DNA of 64,000 nt from Pseudomonas farsensis (GTDB lineage: Bacteria > Pseudomonadota > Gammaproteobacteria > Pseudomonadales > Pseudomonadaceae): NCBI RefSeq assembly GCF_014268805.2, contig NZ_JABWRF020000002.1:310001-374000 (forward strand), given 5' to 3'. Of the stretch, positions 25,581 to 37,928 are shown piece by piece. Within the stretch, counting starts at the first letter, position 1. Each line of letters opens with the position of its first letter. A model generated the notes under the pieces. The model saw only the letters and a program-made list of their open reading frames with translations, had not been told where the DNA came from and did no database searches. Both the position numbers and the translations under genes were made by a program.

Positions 25581-25630
25581 GACAAGTCCTTTTGGCCAGT
25601 GGGGTGCTGGCGCGCAGTCTACCCAAAGCC
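25581..25630 (-). repeat. Duplicated upstream block of the DUF4153 genes (copy 2)
   Basis: It matches 23503-23552, with AAGTCCTTTTGGCCAGTGG and CGCGCAGTCTACCCAAAGC conserved and a few changes between them. This shows that the tandem duplication included control sequence. Confidence 0.75.
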
Positions 25631-25715
25631 CCCCGCCAGCCGCCAAGGGCTTTACCCTGGGCGGCGCACCTGGCGCCAATTATCACAACGCCGTTCCTTC
25701 ACAGGCGTGGCGGTG

Positions 25716-25721
25716 TAGAAT
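25716..25721 (+). promoter_or_regulatory. Candidate -10 element for ilvD
   Basis: TAGAAT (five of six) in GGTGTAGAATCGG, pointing to ilvD, would give a leader of about 170 bases. The -35 region is weak. No clear leader peptide or attenuator is visible in 25722-25896. Confidence 0.3.
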
Positions 25722-25896
25722 CGGGCTATTCATCGCCAGTCATCCCCGGCGGGTTTATGAGCTCTGGCCGAGCCTGCGGCGATCCCGCGCGGACACCGGC
25801 CCCGATCCTTGCCGCTGGCAACCGGCCTACGGCGTTTCAGGACAAGAGAAGCTCACTCTCCTACTAGTGACCTGATTAAGCCGCCCGGAGCAGCCA

Positions 25897-27738
25897 ATGC
25901 CTGATTATCGTTCCAAGACCTCCACCCACGGCCGCAACATGGCCGGCGCCCGTGCCCTGTGGCGCGCCACCGGGATGAAGGACGAAGACTTCAAGAAACC
26001 GATCATCGCCATCGCCAACTCGTTCACCCAGTTCGTCCCAGGGCACGTGCACCTGAAGGACCTGGGCCAACTGGTCGCCCGCGAGATCGAACGCGCCGGT
26101 GGCGTGGCCAAAGAGTTCAACACCATCGCCGTCGACGATGGCATCGCCATGGGCCACGACGGCATGCTGTACTCGCTGCCCAGCCGCGAGATCATCGCCG
26201 ATGCCGTCGAGTACATGGTCAATGCGCACTGCGCCGACGCCATCGTGTGCATCTCCAACTGCGACAAGATCACCCCCGGCATGCTCATGGCCGCACTGCG
26301 CCTGAACATCCCGGTGATCTTCGTTTCCGGCGGCCCGATGGAAGCCGGCAAGACCAAGCTGGCCAGCCACGGCCTGGACCTGGTCGATGCCATGGTGATC
26401 GCCGCCGACTCCACCGCCTCCGACGAGAAAGTCGCCGAGTACGAGCGCAGCGCCTGCCCGACCTGCGGTTCGTGCTCCGGCATGTTCACCGCCAACTCGA
26501 TGAACTGCCTGACCGAAGCCCTGGGTCTCGCCCTGCCGGGCAACGGCTCGACACTGGCCACCCACTCCGACCGTGAGCAGCTGTTCCTCACTGCCGGGCG
26601 TACCATCGTCGAGCTGTGCAAGCGTTACTACGGCGAAGGCGATGCCTCGGTGCTGCCGCGCAGCATCGCCAACTTCAAGGCGTTCGAAAACGCCATGATG
26701 CTCGACATCGCCATGGGCGGTTCGACCAACACCATCCTGCACCTGCTGGCCGCCGCCCAGGAAGGCGAGGTCGAATTCGACCTGCGTGACATCGACCGCC
26801 TGTCGCGCGTGGTGCCGCAGTTGTGCAAAGTGGCGCCGAACATCCAGAAGTACCACATGGAGGATGTGCACCGCGCTGGCGGTATCTTCAGCATCCTCGG
26901 TTCGCTGGCCCGTGGCGGCCTGCTGCACACCGATCTGCCGACCGTGCACAGCGCCAGCATGGAAGAAGCCATCGCCAAATGGGACATCACCCAGACCGAT
27001 GACGAAGCCGTGCACACCTTCTTCAAGGCAGGCCCGGCCGGCATCCCGACGCAAACCGCGTTCAGCCAGTCGACCCGCTGGGAAACCCTCGACGACGACC
27101 GCGAGAACGGCTGCATTCGCAGCTTCGAGCACGCCTATTCGCAAGAAGGCGGCCTGGCCGTGCTGTACGGCAACATCGCCCTGGACGGCTGCGTGGTGAA
27201 AACCGCCGGTGTGGATGAGTCGATCCACGTGTTCGAAGGCAACGCGAAGATTTTCGAAAGCCAGGACAGCGCGGTGCGCGGCATCCTTGCCGACGAGGTC
27301 AAGGCTGGCGACATCGTCATCATTCGATACGAAGGCCCGAAAGGCGGCCCGGGCATGCAAGAGATGCTCTACCCGACCTCGTACCTCAAGTCCAAGGGCC
27401 TGGGCAAGGCGTGCGCCCTGCTGACTGACGGCCGTTTCTCCGGCGGTACCTCGGGGCTGTCCATCGGCCACGCCTCGCCAGAAGCGGCTGCGGGCGGCGC
27501 CATTGGCCTGGTGCGTGATGGCGACAAGGTCTTGATCGACATCCCGAACCGCTCGATCAACCTGCTGGTCAGCGACGAAGAGCTGGCTCAGCGCCGTGTC
27601 GAGCAGGACAAGAAAGGCTGGAAGCCGGTCGAAGTGCGCCCACGCAAGGTCACCACCGCGCTGAAGGCCTACGCCCTGCTGGCCACCAGCGCCGACAAAG
27701 GCGCGGTGCGCAACAAGGCGATGCTCGACGGGCTGTAA
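25897..27738 (+). CDS. ilvD: Dihydroxy-acid dehydratase
   Basis: 613 residues, full length. IlvD converts 2,3-dihydroxy-isovalerate and its methyl homologue to the 2-keto acids of valine and isoleucine synthesis in the cytoplasm. Iron-sulfur ligands are visible in NCDKITPGM (Cys122) and [18 protein letters not shown] (around 187-204). The C-terminal [20 protein letters not shown] motif is conserved. The ATG at 25897 follows GGAGCAG. The gene stands alone and is closed by a strong terminator. Its neighbour hslR is not its usual partner in other pseudomonads, to my recollection. Confidence 0.98.
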   Translation: MPDYRSKTSTHGRNMAGARALWRATGMKDEDFKKPIIAIANSFTQFVPGHVHLKDLGQLVAREIERAGGVAKEFNTIAVDDGIAMGHDGMLYSLPSREIIADAVEYMVNAHCADAIVCISNCDKITPGMLMAALRLNIPVIFVSGGPMEAGKTKLASHGLDLVDAMVIAADSTASDEKVAEYERSACPTCGSCSGMFTANSMNCLTEALGLALPGNGSTLATHSDREQLFLTAGRTIVELCKRYYGEGDASVLPRSIANFKAFENAMMLDIAMGGSTNTILHLLAAAQEGEVEFDLRDIDRLSRVVPQLCKVAPNIQKYHMEDVHRAGGIFSILGSLARGGLLHTDLPTVHSASMEEAIAKWDITQTDDEAVHTFFKAGPAGIPTQTAFSQSTRWETLDDDRENGCIRSFEHAYSQEGGLAVLYGNIALDGCVVKTAGVDESIHVFEGNAKIFESQDSAVRGILADEVKAGDIVIIRYEGPKGGPGMQEMLYPTSYLKSKGLGKACALLTDGRFSGGTSGLSIGHASPEAAAGGAIGLVRDGDKVLIDIPNRSINLLVSDEELAQRRVEQDKKGWKPVEVRPRKVTTALKAYALLATSADKGAVRNKAMLDGL

Positions 27739-27765
27739 GGCTTTGCCGACATAGCGGCATGAATG

Positions 27766-27795
27766 AAAACCGGCGCCCTGTGCGCCGGTTTTTTT
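27766..27795 (+). terminator. Rho-independent terminator of ilvD
   Basis: An 11-bp stem AAAACCGGCGC / GCGCCGGTTTT with loop CCTGT is followed by a T run (27789-27795). It lies 28 bases after the ilvD stop and could also serve hslR from the other side, although the A run there is short. Confidence 0.92.
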
Positions 27796-27823
27796 ATATT
27801 TGCGTAGCCGCGACTCAGCGCAT

Positions 27824-28225
<402 letters not shown>

Positions 28226-28243
28226 GGTTTTTCCTCGAACGCT

Positions 28244-28275
28244 GTCAGTCACAGAACTGTACTACCGTGACTGAC
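28244..28275. promoter_or_regulatory. Perfect inverted repeat between hslR and rimB, candidate operator
   Basis: GTCAGTCAC (28244-28252) and GTGACTGAC (28267-28275) are perfect complements separated by 14 bases. The repeat lies midway between the two divergent genes. Its position also favours the later rimB start at 28335 over the ATG at 28278. Confidence 0.5.
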
Positions 28276-28334
28276 GGATGCAAAAAATCCGTGCCGTCAT
28301 TACAGTTCACCACCTTATCCCCAGGGCGCGCCTA

Positions 28335-28817
28335 GTGAAGACATTTGACCACCTGACTGTGATCGGCCTGCGCGAGTGGGTCGCCCTGCCCGACCTCGGC
28401 GTCGCCGGCCTTCGCGCCAAAATCGACACCGGCGCCAGCACCTCAAGCCTGCATGCCACCGACATCGAACCCTTCGAACGTGATGGCCAGCGCTGGGTGC
28501 GCTTTACCGCCCACCTGGGCACGGTAGTACAACTGCGCCACCGCCGCTGCGAAGCGCCGCTGGTCACCATGAAAAGCATTAAAAGCTCCAATGGCCATGC
28601 GCAAACCCGCTATGTCATCTGCACGCCCCTGGCGCTGGGTGATCGGGTCTGGCAGGTGGAATTCACCCTGGCCTGCCGCAAGAGCATGCGTTACCGCCTG
28701 TTACTTGGATCGAAGGCCCTGGTCCACGGTCAACTGGTAGTCAATCCGGGCGTGAAGTACGTCCAGGACAAACCGGCCTTTGCGGCCACTCTTTCCTCTG
28801 TCACAGGTGCTGCATGA
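28335..28817 (+). CDS. rimB: RimB-like retropepsin-type protease (RimK-associated, Zn_protease family)
   Basis: 160 residues from a GTG at 28335 ([19 protein letters not shown]); an alternative in-frame ATG is at 28278. The active-site motif [13 protein letters not shown] (about 29-41) is the DTGA signature of retropepsin-like aspartic proteases. In fluorescent pseudomonads RimB works with the glutamate ligase RimK, which modifies ribosomal protein S6, and with the small phosphodiesterase RimA. RimK follows with a four-base overlap, but no rimA is present upstream. Older annotations call this family an ATP-dependent zinc protease. Confidence 0.85.
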   Translation: MKTFDHLTVIGLREWVALPDLGVAGLRAKIDTGASTSSLHATDIEPFERDGQRWVRFTAHLGTVVQLRHRRCEAPLVTMKSIKSSNGHAQTRYVICTPLALGDRVWQVEFTLACRKSMRYRLLLGSKALVHGQLVVNPGVKYVQDKPAFAATLSSVTGAA

Positions 28818-29719
28818 AGATCGCTGTGCTTTCGCGTAACCCGCGTCTGTATTCAACCCGCCGCCTGGTCGAGGCCGGTACCCAGCGTGGCCACGAAGTG
28901 GTGGTGATCGACACCCTGCGGGCCTACATGAACATTGCCAGCCACAAGCCGCAGATCCACTACCGCGGCAAGCCGCTGGAAGGCTTCGATGCGGTCATTC
29001 CGCGCATTGGCGCCTCGGTCACCTTCTATGGCTGTGCGGTGCTGCGCCAGTTCGAAATGATGGGGGTCTACCCGCTCAACGAGTCGGTGGCCATCGCCCG
29101 CTCGCGGGACAAACTGCGTTCGTTGCAGTTGCTCTCGCGCCGTGGCGTCGGTTTGCCGATCACAGGGTTTGCCCACTCGCCGGACGACATTCCCGACCTT
29201 ATCCAGATGGTCAACGGCGCCCCGCTGGTGATCAAGGTGCTTGAAGGCACCCAAGGCATTGGCGTGGTGTTGTGCGAAACCACCAAGGCTGCAGAGTCGG
29301 TGATCGAGGCGTTCATGGGCCTGAAGCAGAACATCATGGTGCAGGAGTACATCAAGGAGGCCGGTGGCGCCGATATTCGCTGCTTCGTGGTGGGCGACAA
29401 GGTGATCGCCTCGATGAAGCGCCAGGCCAAGCCCGGCGAATTCCGCTCCAACCTGCACCGTGGCGGCGTCGCCAGCCTGATCAAAATCACCCCTGAAGAG
29501 CGCATGACTGCCATTCGTGCGGCAAAAGTGATGGGGTTGAGCGTGGCGGGTGTGGATATCCTGCGCTCCAACCATGGGCCGCTGGTGATGGAGGTCAATT
29601 CATCGCCGGGGCTTGAAGGCATCGAGGTCACCACCGGCAAGGACGTGGCCGGGATGATCATCGAGCACCTGGAGAAAAACGGCGGGCCCAATCAGACCCG
29701 GACCAAAGGCAAGGGCTGA
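28814..29719 (+). CDS. rimK: Ribosomal protein S6 modification protein RimK (glutamate ligase)
   Basis: 301 residues, an ATP-grasp ligase of normal length. It adds glutamate residues to the C-terminus of ribosomal protein S6. Visible features are the N-terminal [18 protein letters not shown], the ATP-binding [23 protein letters not shown] and the metal-binding [13 protein letters not shown] near the C-terminus. It overlaps rimB by four bases (ATGA), so the pair is coupled. The C-terminal tail [12 protein letters not shown] looks disordered. A mosaic repeat follows. Confidence 0.95.
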   Translation: MKIAVLSRNPRLYSTRRLVEAGTQRGHEVVVIDTLRAYMNIASHKPQIHYRGKPLEGFDAVIPRIGASVTFYGCAVLRQFEMMGVYPLNESVAIARSRDKLRSLQLLSRRGVGLPITGFAHSPDDIPDLIQMVNGAPLVIKVLEGTQGIGVVLCETTKAAESVIEAFMGLKQNIMVQEYIKEAGGADIRCFVVGDKVIASMKRQAKPGEFRSNLHRGGVASLIKITPEERMTAIRAAKVMGLSVAGVDILRSNHGPLVMEVNSSPGLEGIEVTTGKDVAGMIIEHLEKNGGPNQTRTKGKG

Positions 29720-29743
29720 GCCGGGTTGCCGTGCACTATCCGA

Positions 29744-29937
29744 AGGCCTCATCGCAGGCTGGCGCCAGCTCCCACGCAGGCCGTGCTCAACCGCAACATT
29801 GCTGGTTGAGCCCAATCCTGCAGGAAATGATAGAGCGTCGTGGCGAGCGGGCTTGTCCCGCGTTGGGCTGCGCAGCAGCCCCTGGGGTTTTCAGGGCTGC
29901 TGCGCAGCCCAACGCGGGACAAGCCCGCTCGCCACAA
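29744..29937. repeat. Mosaic repeat (modules D, E, C) between rimK and envZ
   Basis: A D module (29744-29777), an E module with CAACATTGCTGGTTGAGCCC (about 29783-29832) and a C palindrome with GTGGCGAGCGGGCTTGTCCC arms (29840-29937) lie between two convergent genes. A short F fragment (GGAGATATGTCTGGCG, 29953-29968) reaches almost to the envZ stop. Confidence 0.75.
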
Positions 29938-29972
29938 AGGAGCTCGACACCAGGAGATATGTCTGGCGGGTA

Positions 29973-31286
29973 TTACACGGCGTCGCGCGGTAACATCAGG
30001 CCCAATGGCAAGCGCACCCGCGCCTCGATGCCACCGCCGGAGCGGTTGCGCAGCTCGACATTGCCGCCATGCTGCGCGGCAATGCGTTTGACGATTGCCA
30101 GGCCCAACCCAGTGCCCTTGCCACCGCGCGCACGGTCGCCGCGGATGAACGGGTTGAAGATGGTTTCGAGCTCCGATTCGTCAATGCCCGTGCCCCGGTC
30201 CAGCACGCTCAGCACCACATAAGGCGCGCTCTGCTCGCCCGACACATAAGCGGCCACTTCAACCCCCTGCCCGGCATGGTGCAGCGCGTTGCCGATCAGG
30301 TTGCCCAGCATGCGTTTGAGCGATACACGGCGCAGCGGGAACGGCGGGATGGGCTCCAGGCACAGGCGCACCCGCTCCTCTTGCTGGTTATACGGCGCCA
30401 CCACTTCGCGGATCAGCTCGTTGAAGTCGACTTCCTCGACCGGCTCGTCACGCCCATCGCGGATAAACGCCAGGAACTGGTCCAGAATGGCGTCCATGTC
30501 TTCGATATCACGCACCATGTCATCGCTGAGGTCGTCGTCGTTACCCATCAGCGACAGCGACAGGCGCAGGCGGGTCAACGGGGTACGCAGGTCGTGGGAC
30601 ACCCCGGCCAGCATCAGTTCGCGCTCACGCCCGGCCTGCTCGACGTCCTCGGCCATTTGATTGAAGGCGCGGTACACCTCGGTCATTTCGCTGGGGGTGT
30701 CGCTGATCGGCAGGCGCACGCTACGGCCCTGGCCAAGCTGGCGGGCGGCAAACACCAGGCGCTTGAGCGGCTGGTTGAGCTGGCGCACGAAGATCCATGC
30801 CGAGGCGGTAGACAGCAGCCCGATGGCCAGGAACCAGCCCAGCACGTTCCAGATTTTCTGCCCACGCAGCGGGTGTGGGTACAGCGGCACCTTTAGCCAG
30901 CCCGGGCCCAGGCTCGGCGCGTTCACCCACAGCGCAGGCGGCGCATGGATGCGCAGGCGCACTTCGGTGTCCTCGCCAAGCTCTGCCTGCATCTGGCGCT
31001 GGTAGATCTCGCTGTACGGCCAGTGCTGCTCGCCTTCCGGCACACCAGACCCGGTAACCCGGATCAGCCCGGCGGCTTCGGCGATCTGCTCGCGGTTTTC
31101 CTCGTCTGCCGCCCAGTAGGCACGCAGGGTCAGGGCCACGCCGTGGCTGTACTGGCGGTCTACCAGCACGTCCTCGTTCATCAGCAGGTAGACCAGCGTC
31201 AGCGCCTTGGAAAACAGCACGACGATCAGCACCAGCCAAAGGGTGCGGGCGAAGAAGCTTTGCGGGAACCAGAGTGGGGTTTTCAT
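29973..31286 (-). CDS. envZ: EnvZ-like osmosensor histidine kinase
   Basis: 437 residues. TM1 (about 15-36) and TM2 (about 147-168) flank a periplasmic domain; a HAMP region and the phosphorylation site SHDLRTPLTRL (His231) follow, then the N box NLIGNALHHA and the G boxes DRGTGID and GKGTGLGLAI. It phosphorylates and dephosphorylates OmpR, the gene just upstream. A 103-base gap with a GC-rich hairpin separates ompR from envZ, which could lower kinase expression relative to the regulator. The protein ends in LGLMLPRDAV. Confidence 0.94.
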   Translation of the reverse strand: MKTPLWFPQSFFARTLWLVLIVVLFSKALTLVYLLMNEDVLVDRQYSHGVALTLRAYWAADEENREQIAEAAGLIRVTGSGVPEGEQHWPYSEIYQRQMQAELGEDTEVRLRIHAPPALWVNAPSLGPGWLKVPLYPHPLRGQKIWNVLGWFLAIGLLSTASAWIFVRQLNQPLKRLVFAARQLGQGRSVRLPISDTPSEMTEVYRAFNQMAEDVEQAGRERELMLAGVSHDLRTPLTRLRLSLSLMGNDDDLSDDMVRDIEDMDAILDQFLAFIRDGRDEPVEEVDFNELIREVVAPYNQQEERVRLCLEPIPPFPLRRVSLKRMLGNLIGNALHHAGQGVEVAAYVSGEQSAPYVVLSVLDRGTGIDESELETIFNPFIRGDRARGGKGTGLGLAIVKRIAAQHGGNVELRNRSGGGIEARVRLPLGLMLPRDAV

Positions 31287-31340
31287 CGATCGCTACGAGT
31301 CGGCAAGGGCAACGCGAGGGGCGCATGCCCCATACGAAAA

Positions 31341-31366
31341 CAGGGCGGCCCGTTCGAGCCGCCCTG
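31341..31366 (-). terminator. Hairpin in the ompR-envZ gap, possible attenuator
   Basis: A 9-bp perfect stem CAGGGCGGC / GCCGCCCTG (31341-31349 and 31358-31366) has an 8-base loop. There is no T run, so it is more likely a partial attenuator or RNA-processing site than a full terminator. Confidence 0.45.
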
Positions 31367-31389
31367 CACTGGCAGGATGAGCCGCAGGC

Positions 31390-32130
31390 TCATTTGCTGG
31401 CGTTTCCGTCCGGCACGAACACATAACCCACACCCCATACGGTCTGGATGTAGCGCGGCTTGGACGGGTCGGGCTCGATCATGCGGCGCAGGCGCGAGAT
31501 CTGCACATCGATGGAGCGCTCCAGCGCGTCCCACTCGCGGCCACGGGCCAGGTTCATGAGCTTGTCACGGGTCAGCGGCTCACGGGCGTGCATCACCAGC
31601 GCCTTGAGCACGGCGAATTCGCCGGTGGTCAGCATGTGGATTTCGTCGCCGCGCTTGAGCTCGCGGGTTGCCAGCGACAGCTCGTAGTCGCCGAAGGTGA
31701 CGGTTTCTTCTTCGCTACCAGGCGCACCCGGCACGCTTGGGGCCTGCCGGCGCAGCACGGCTTTGACCCGGGCCACCAGCTCGTCAGGGTTGAACGGCTT
31801 GGCCAGGTAGTCGTCGGCGCCAAGCTCCAGGCCCTTGATGCGGCTGAGTTCATCGCCCTTGGCGGTGAGCATGATGATCGGGATCTGGTTGTTGGACGCG
31901 CGCAGGCGGCGGCAGGCAGACAAGCCGTCCTCGCCAGGCAGCATCAGGTCGAGCACCACCAGGTTGAACACTTCACGGGCCAGCAGGCGGTCCATCTGTT
32001 CGACGTTGGGCACGGTGCGCACGCGAAAGCCTTTGCTGGTGAAGAAACGGTCCAGCAGGCTGCTCAGGCCCGGGTCATCGTCGACGATGAGAATCTTGTC
32101 GCCTTCAGCGTTGTTTGCGGTGCTGGTCAT
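31390..32130 (-). CDS. ompR: Osmolarity response regulator OmpR
   Basis: 246 residues. The receiver domain has the acidic cluster VDDD (16-19) and the phosphorylation site in VVLDLMLPGEDGL (Asp61). The C-terminal winged-helix domain ends RRMIEPDPSKPRYIQTVWGVGYVFVPDG, as in OmpR/PhoB regulators. RBS GAGGAG lies upstream of the ATG. A CATAAT -10 candidate reads leftward at 32157-32162. It is divergent from tex and upstream of envZ. Confidence 0.96.
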   Translation of the reverse strand: MTSTANNAEGDKILIVDDDPGLSSLLDRFFTSKGFRVRTVPNVEQMDRLLAREVFNLVVLDLMLPGEDGLSACRRLRASNNQIPIIMLTAKGDELSRIKGLELGADDYLAKPFNPDELVARVKAVLRRQAPSVPGAPGSEEETVTFGDYELSLATRELKRGDEIHMLTTGEFAVLKALVMHAREPLTRDKLMNLARGREWDALERSIDVQISRLRRMIEPDPSKPRYIQTVWGVGYVFVPDGNASK

Positions 32131-32156
32131 GAAAAACTCCTCTAGGATCGCCGCGC

Positions 32157-32162
32157 ATTATG
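32157..32162 (-). promoter_or_regulatory. Candidate -10 element for ompR
   Basis: CATAAT on the minus strand (five of six), 27 bases from the ompR start codon. The -35 region is weak. Confidence 0.35.
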
Positions 32163-32275
32163 GCGTAGCCACTGCCACGCGTGCCGTGTGCATTGTTAGC
32201 AGATTTTTCCCGCGGTGCCACTTCCGCACCATCAGGGCTGGCGCCGCGCCATCACCGCAACCCCGGCACGATGGG

Positions 32276-32281
32276 TATAAT
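32276..32281 (+). promoter_or_regulatory. -10 element for tex
   Basis: A perfect TATAAT hexamer pointing to tex, 77 bases before its start. No good -35 is visible at 16-18 bases. Confidence 0.5.
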
Positions 32282-32357
32282 GCGCCGCTTTCATCCAGCG
32301 CCGCCGGGCCAAACGCCCTGCCAGCGGCCCCGTTTTCACAATTGTCAGGTGGTTTAC

Positions 32358-34684
<2,327 letters not shown>

Positions 34685-34685
<1 letters not shown>

Positions 34686-35068
34686 TGGACGTACCCAAGG
34701 AATACGTCGAAAGCGCCTTCAGCCAGTTGCTCGGCTGCCACCTGCAACGCCTCGATGCCGGCGTTGCCGAGGTGGCGCTGGCGTTGCAGCCGCAATTGCG
34801 CAACCGTGGCCAGAAGCTGCACGGCGGTGCGATCTTCAGCCTGGTGGACATCGCCATGGGCCTGGCCTGCTCGGCCAGCCATGGCTTCGACCAGCAGAGC
34901 GTGACCATTGAGTGCAAGATCAACTACATGCGCGCCGTCAGTGACGGCGAAGTGGTCTGCACCGCGCGGGTGCTGCATGCCGGGCGGCGCACGCTGGTGG
35001 TCGAGGCCCAGGTGCTGCAGGACGAAAAGCTCGTGGCCAAGGCACAGGGCACCTTTGCGGTGCTTTGA
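34685..35068 (+). CDS. PaaI/YdiI-type hotdog thioesterase
   Basis: 127 residues from the ATG at 34685, which shares its A with the tex stop; a GTG at 34682 is an alternative. A single hotdog domain with GQKLHGGAIFSLVDIAMGLA (the HGG motif, about residues 40-45) and TIECKINYMRAV is typical of acyl-CoA thioesterases of the PaaI family. The acyl substrate cannot be predicted. Overlap with tex suggests cotranscription. Confidence 0.88.
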
Positions 35069-35089
35069 GGCAAGACCGCCCAGCGTCGA

Positions 35090-35278
35090 CGCCGGCATGC
35101 TTGCCGGCGACAGCCGCAAAGGCCCGATGCAGCAACCTTGCACAGTTCTCTAGCTGATAATGGCCGATCTGCGGTATTTTCAGCAGCAACCGAACAACAG
35201 GGCCGAACCGCCTCTGATTCTGTGATCTGGGTGCAAACCTGTTCTGGCCTCATCGCAGGCTTGCGCCAGCTCCCACAG
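35090..35278. repeat. Hairpin and family D module upstream of gshA
   Basis: An 8-bp stem CGCCGGCA / TGCCGGCG (35090-35097, 35102-35109) lies just after the thioesterase gene and may end that transcript, though without a T run. A family D module (GGCCTCATCGCAGGCTTGCG) covers 35246-35278. Nearer gshA there is a small palindrome CCCCATATTGGGG (35376-35388). No coding region was seen in 35069-35413. Confidence 0.55.
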
Positions 35279-35413
35279 GGGTCTGCGTTGCTCTTGAGCG
35301 ACAGGCCGGAACCGCGTAAACCAGGCGACAACGCCAGTTCCTTACCAAACTACCCTTGTAGACGGTCACTTCCACCCCCATATTGGGGCGACTGACGCGT
35401 GAAGGAATCCATC

Positions 35414-36991
35414 TTGAGCGAACTCCTCAACCGCCGCCTGAGCCTGCTCGGCGCGAATCTTCCCCTACTCGCGCAGTGCCTGCACGGCATCGAGCGCGAA
35501 TGCCTGCGGGTAACCAGCGAAGGCCGCCTGGCCCAGACCCCGCACCCCGAAGCCCTGGGTTCGGCGCTGACCAACGAGCAGATCACCACTGATTATTCCG
35601 AGTCGCTGCTGGAGTTCATCACACCAGCCCTGGCCGACCCTGCCGAGGTGCTCGACAACCTCGAACAGATCCACCGCTTCGTCTACACCAAGCTCGGTGA
35701 CGAATACCTGTGGAGCCCTTCGATGCCGTGTGCGCTGCCGGCCGAAGAAGACATCCCGATCGCCGAATACGGCACCTCGAACATCGGCAAGCTCAAGCAC
35801 GTTTACCGCAAGGGCCTGGCGCTGCGCTACGGCCGCACCATGCAGTGCATTGCCGGCATCCATTACAACTTCTCGCTGCCCGAGGCCTTGTGGCCGCTGC
35901 TGCGTGAAGCCGAAGGCAGCCCGCTGGACAACCGTGACTATCAGTCCTCGGCCTACATCGCGCTGATCCGCAATTTCCGCCGCTACAGCTGGCTGCTGAT
36001 GTACCTGTTCGGCGCCTCGCCGACGCTGGACAAAGGCTTCCTGCGCGGCCACCCGCACCAGCTCGACGAGCTCGACGCCGACACCTTGTACCTGCCGTAC
36101 GCCACCAGCCTGCGCATGAGCGACCTGGGTTACCAGAGCAATGCCCAGGCCGGCCTTACCCCTTGCTACAACGACCTGGCCAGCTACACCGACAGCCTGC
36201 GCAAGGCCGTCGGCACGCCCTACCCGCCGTATGTCGAAGTCGGCACCCATGTCGATGGCGACTGGGTGCAGCTCAATACCAACATCCTGCAGATCGAGAA
36301 CGAGTACTACTCGAACATCCGCCCCAAGCGCGTCACCTATACCGGCGAACGGCCGATCCAGGCCCTGACCTCGCGCGGCGTGCAGTATGTCGAAGTGCGC
36401 TGCCTGGATATCAACCCGTTCCTGCCGGTGGGTATCGACCTCACCGAGGCGCGCTTCCTGGATGCCTTCCTGCTGTTCTGTGCCCTCGAAGCCAGCCCGC
36501 AGTTCGAGAATGGCGAGTGCGGCCAGTGCACCGATAACTTCCTGACCGTGGTCAAGGAAGGCCGCCGCCCAGGGCTTGAGCTGCAACGCGACGGCCAGGC
36601 AGTCACCCTCAAGGCCTGGGCCACCGAGCTGATCGGGCGTATTGGCCCGTTGGCCGACCTGCTCGACCGTGTGCATGGCGGCGACGCCCATGCCGAGGCC
36701 CTGGCAGAGCAGCAAGCCAAGGTCGATGACGCGGCGCTGACCCCGTCGGCGCAGGTGCTGGCGCGCATGACCGAGCACGGTGAAAGCTTCCTCGAGTTCT
36801 CGCTGCGCCAAAGCCAGGTGCACGCCGAGCGCTTGCGTGAGCAGCCGTTGAGCCCCGACCAGCAACAGCGCTTCGAGCGCATTGCCCGCGAGTCGCTGGT
36901 CGAGCAGTCGCGCCTGGAACAGGAAGAGGTCGGCGACTTCGACCTGTTCGTCGGCGCCTACCAGGCAAGCATCCTGGCCATCAGCAACTGA
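35414..36991 (+). CDS. gshA: Glutamate-cysteine ligase
   Basis: 525 residues from a TTG start at 35414 ([13 protein letters not shown]). This start is chosen because AAGGA lies eight bases upstream and the family begins MS(D/E)LL.RRL; an in-frame GTG at 35399 would add five residues. It catalyses the first step of glutathione synthesis, ATP-dependent ligation of glutamate and cysteine, in the cytoplasm. Conserved parts include [12 protein letters not shown] (metal and glutamate binding), [15 protein letters not shown] and [17 protein letters not shown]. The stop overlaps the next ATG (TGATG). Confidence 0.95.
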   Translation: MSELLNRRLSLLGANLPLLAQCLHGIERECLRVTSEGRLAQTPHPEALGSALTNEQITTDYSESLLEFITPALADPAEVLDNLEQIHRFVYTKLGDEYLWSPSMPCALPAEEDIPIAEYGTSNIGKLKHVYRKGLALRYGRTMQCIAGIHYNFSLPEALWPLLREAEGSPLDNRDYQSSAYIALIRNFRRYSWLLMYLFGASPTLDKGFLRGHPHQLDELDADTLYLPYATSLRMSDLGYQSNAQAGLTPCYNDLASYTDSLRKAVGTPYPPYVEVGTHVDGDWVQLNTNILQIENEYYSNIRPKRVTYTGERPIQALTSRGVQYVEVRCLDINPFLPVGIDLTEARFLDAFLLFCALEASPQFENGECGQCTDNFLTVVKEGRRPGLELQRDGQAVTLKAWATELIGRIGPLADLLDRVHGGDAHAEALAEQQAKVDDAALTPSAQVLARMTEHGESFLEFSLRQSQVHAERLREQPLSPDQQQRFERIARESLVEQSRLEQEEVGDFDLFVGAYQASILAISN

Positions 36992-37623
36992 TGACCCGCC
37001 CCGTACCTTCGCGCAAGCCACGCGCCAGCAGCCAGGCCCGCATCGCGGCAATCCTTGCGGCGGCGCGCGAGTTGCTGGCAGGCGAAGGGGTGGCGGGGTT
37101 GTCGATGTACAGCGTGGCCGAGCGGGCGCAGATTCCACCGTCGTCGGTGTATCACTTCTTTGCCAGCGTGCCCGCGTTGCTGGAGGCGCTGACGGCAGAC
37201 GTGCACCGGGCGTTCCGCGAGGCCTTGAATGCGCCCATCGACAGCAGCGCGTTCAACACCTGGCAAGGCCTCGGCAGGCTGATCGAGCAGCGCATGCTGG
37301 ATATCTACAACGGCGATGCCGCCGCACGGCAACTGATCCTGGCCCAGCATGGGCTAAGCGATGTGGTGCAGGCCGACCGCCAGCATGACCTGGAACTCGG
37401 CGAGCTGATGCACCGCCTGTTCGACCGGCATTTCCATTTACCGGTCATGCCCAACGATGTCGATGTGTTCGCCTTGGCGATGGAGCTGAGTGACCGGGTG
37501 TATGCCCGCTCGATGCAGCTGCATGAGCAGATAACGCCGCGCATGGCCGAGGAAGGCATGCGCGTGTTCGAGGCGTATATGGGGCTGTATCTGCCGGCGT
37601 TTCTGGCCAGGCGTATAGCCTGA
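36991..37623 (+). CDS. TetR-family transcriptional regulator
   Basis: 210 residues. The N-terminal helix-turn-helix (about 16-62) has IAAILAAARELLAGEGVAGLSMYSVAERAQIPPSSVYHFF, the standard TetR pattern. The C-terminal ligand domain is not informative. It overlaps gshA by one base and may be cotranscribed with it, which suggests autoregulation or control of gshA. The ligand and targets are unknown. It is followed by a mosaic repeat. Confidence 0.88.
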   Translation: MTRPVPSRKPRASSQARIAAILAAARELLAGEGVAGLSMYSVAERAQIPPSSVYHFFASVPALLEALTADVHRAFREALNAPIDSSAFNTWQGLGRLIEQRMLDIYNGDAAARQLILAQHGLSDVVQADRQHDLELGELMHRLFDRHFHLPVMPNDVDVFALAMELSDRVYARSMQLHEQITPRMAEEGMRVFEAYMGLYLPAFLARRIA

Positions 37624-37670
37624 GCGCTTTGCAGGAAATCGCGTAGCCCTTGGGCAGCGCGGGAGATTCT

Positions 37671-37880
37671 CTGGTTTTGCACAACCCTGTTCTCGCCAGA
37701 CATATCTCCTTGTGGCGAGCGGGCTTGCCCCGCGTTGGGCTGCGCAGCAGCCCTGAAAACACAAGGGTAATCCTCAGGGCTGCTGCGCAGCCCAACGCGG
37801 GGCAAGCCCGCTCGCCACAAGTCTCTATCATTTCCCACAGGATTGGGTCCAACCAGCAATGTTGCGGGTGAGCAGTCCAC
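37671..37880. repeat. Mosaic repeat (modules F, C, E) between tetR-type gene and ssuF
   Basis: An F module (GGTTTTGCACAA..GTTCTCGCCAGACATATCTC, about 37671-37709) leads into a C palindrome (37710-37820, arms TTGTGGCGAGCGGGCTTGCC) and an E module (GATTGGGTCCAACCAGCAAT, about 37825-37880). This occupies most of the gap between two convergent genes, and no coding region is seen there. Confidence 0.75.
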
Positions 37881-37928
37881 TGTGTGGGAACGTAGCCCAA
37901 AAGGCTGTGCGATCTCGTCAACCGCCCA

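Noticed and set aside
25722..25896. Possible attenuator or leader peptide for ilvD
   Set aside because: No run of Val, Leu or Ile codons and no alternative hairpins are evident.
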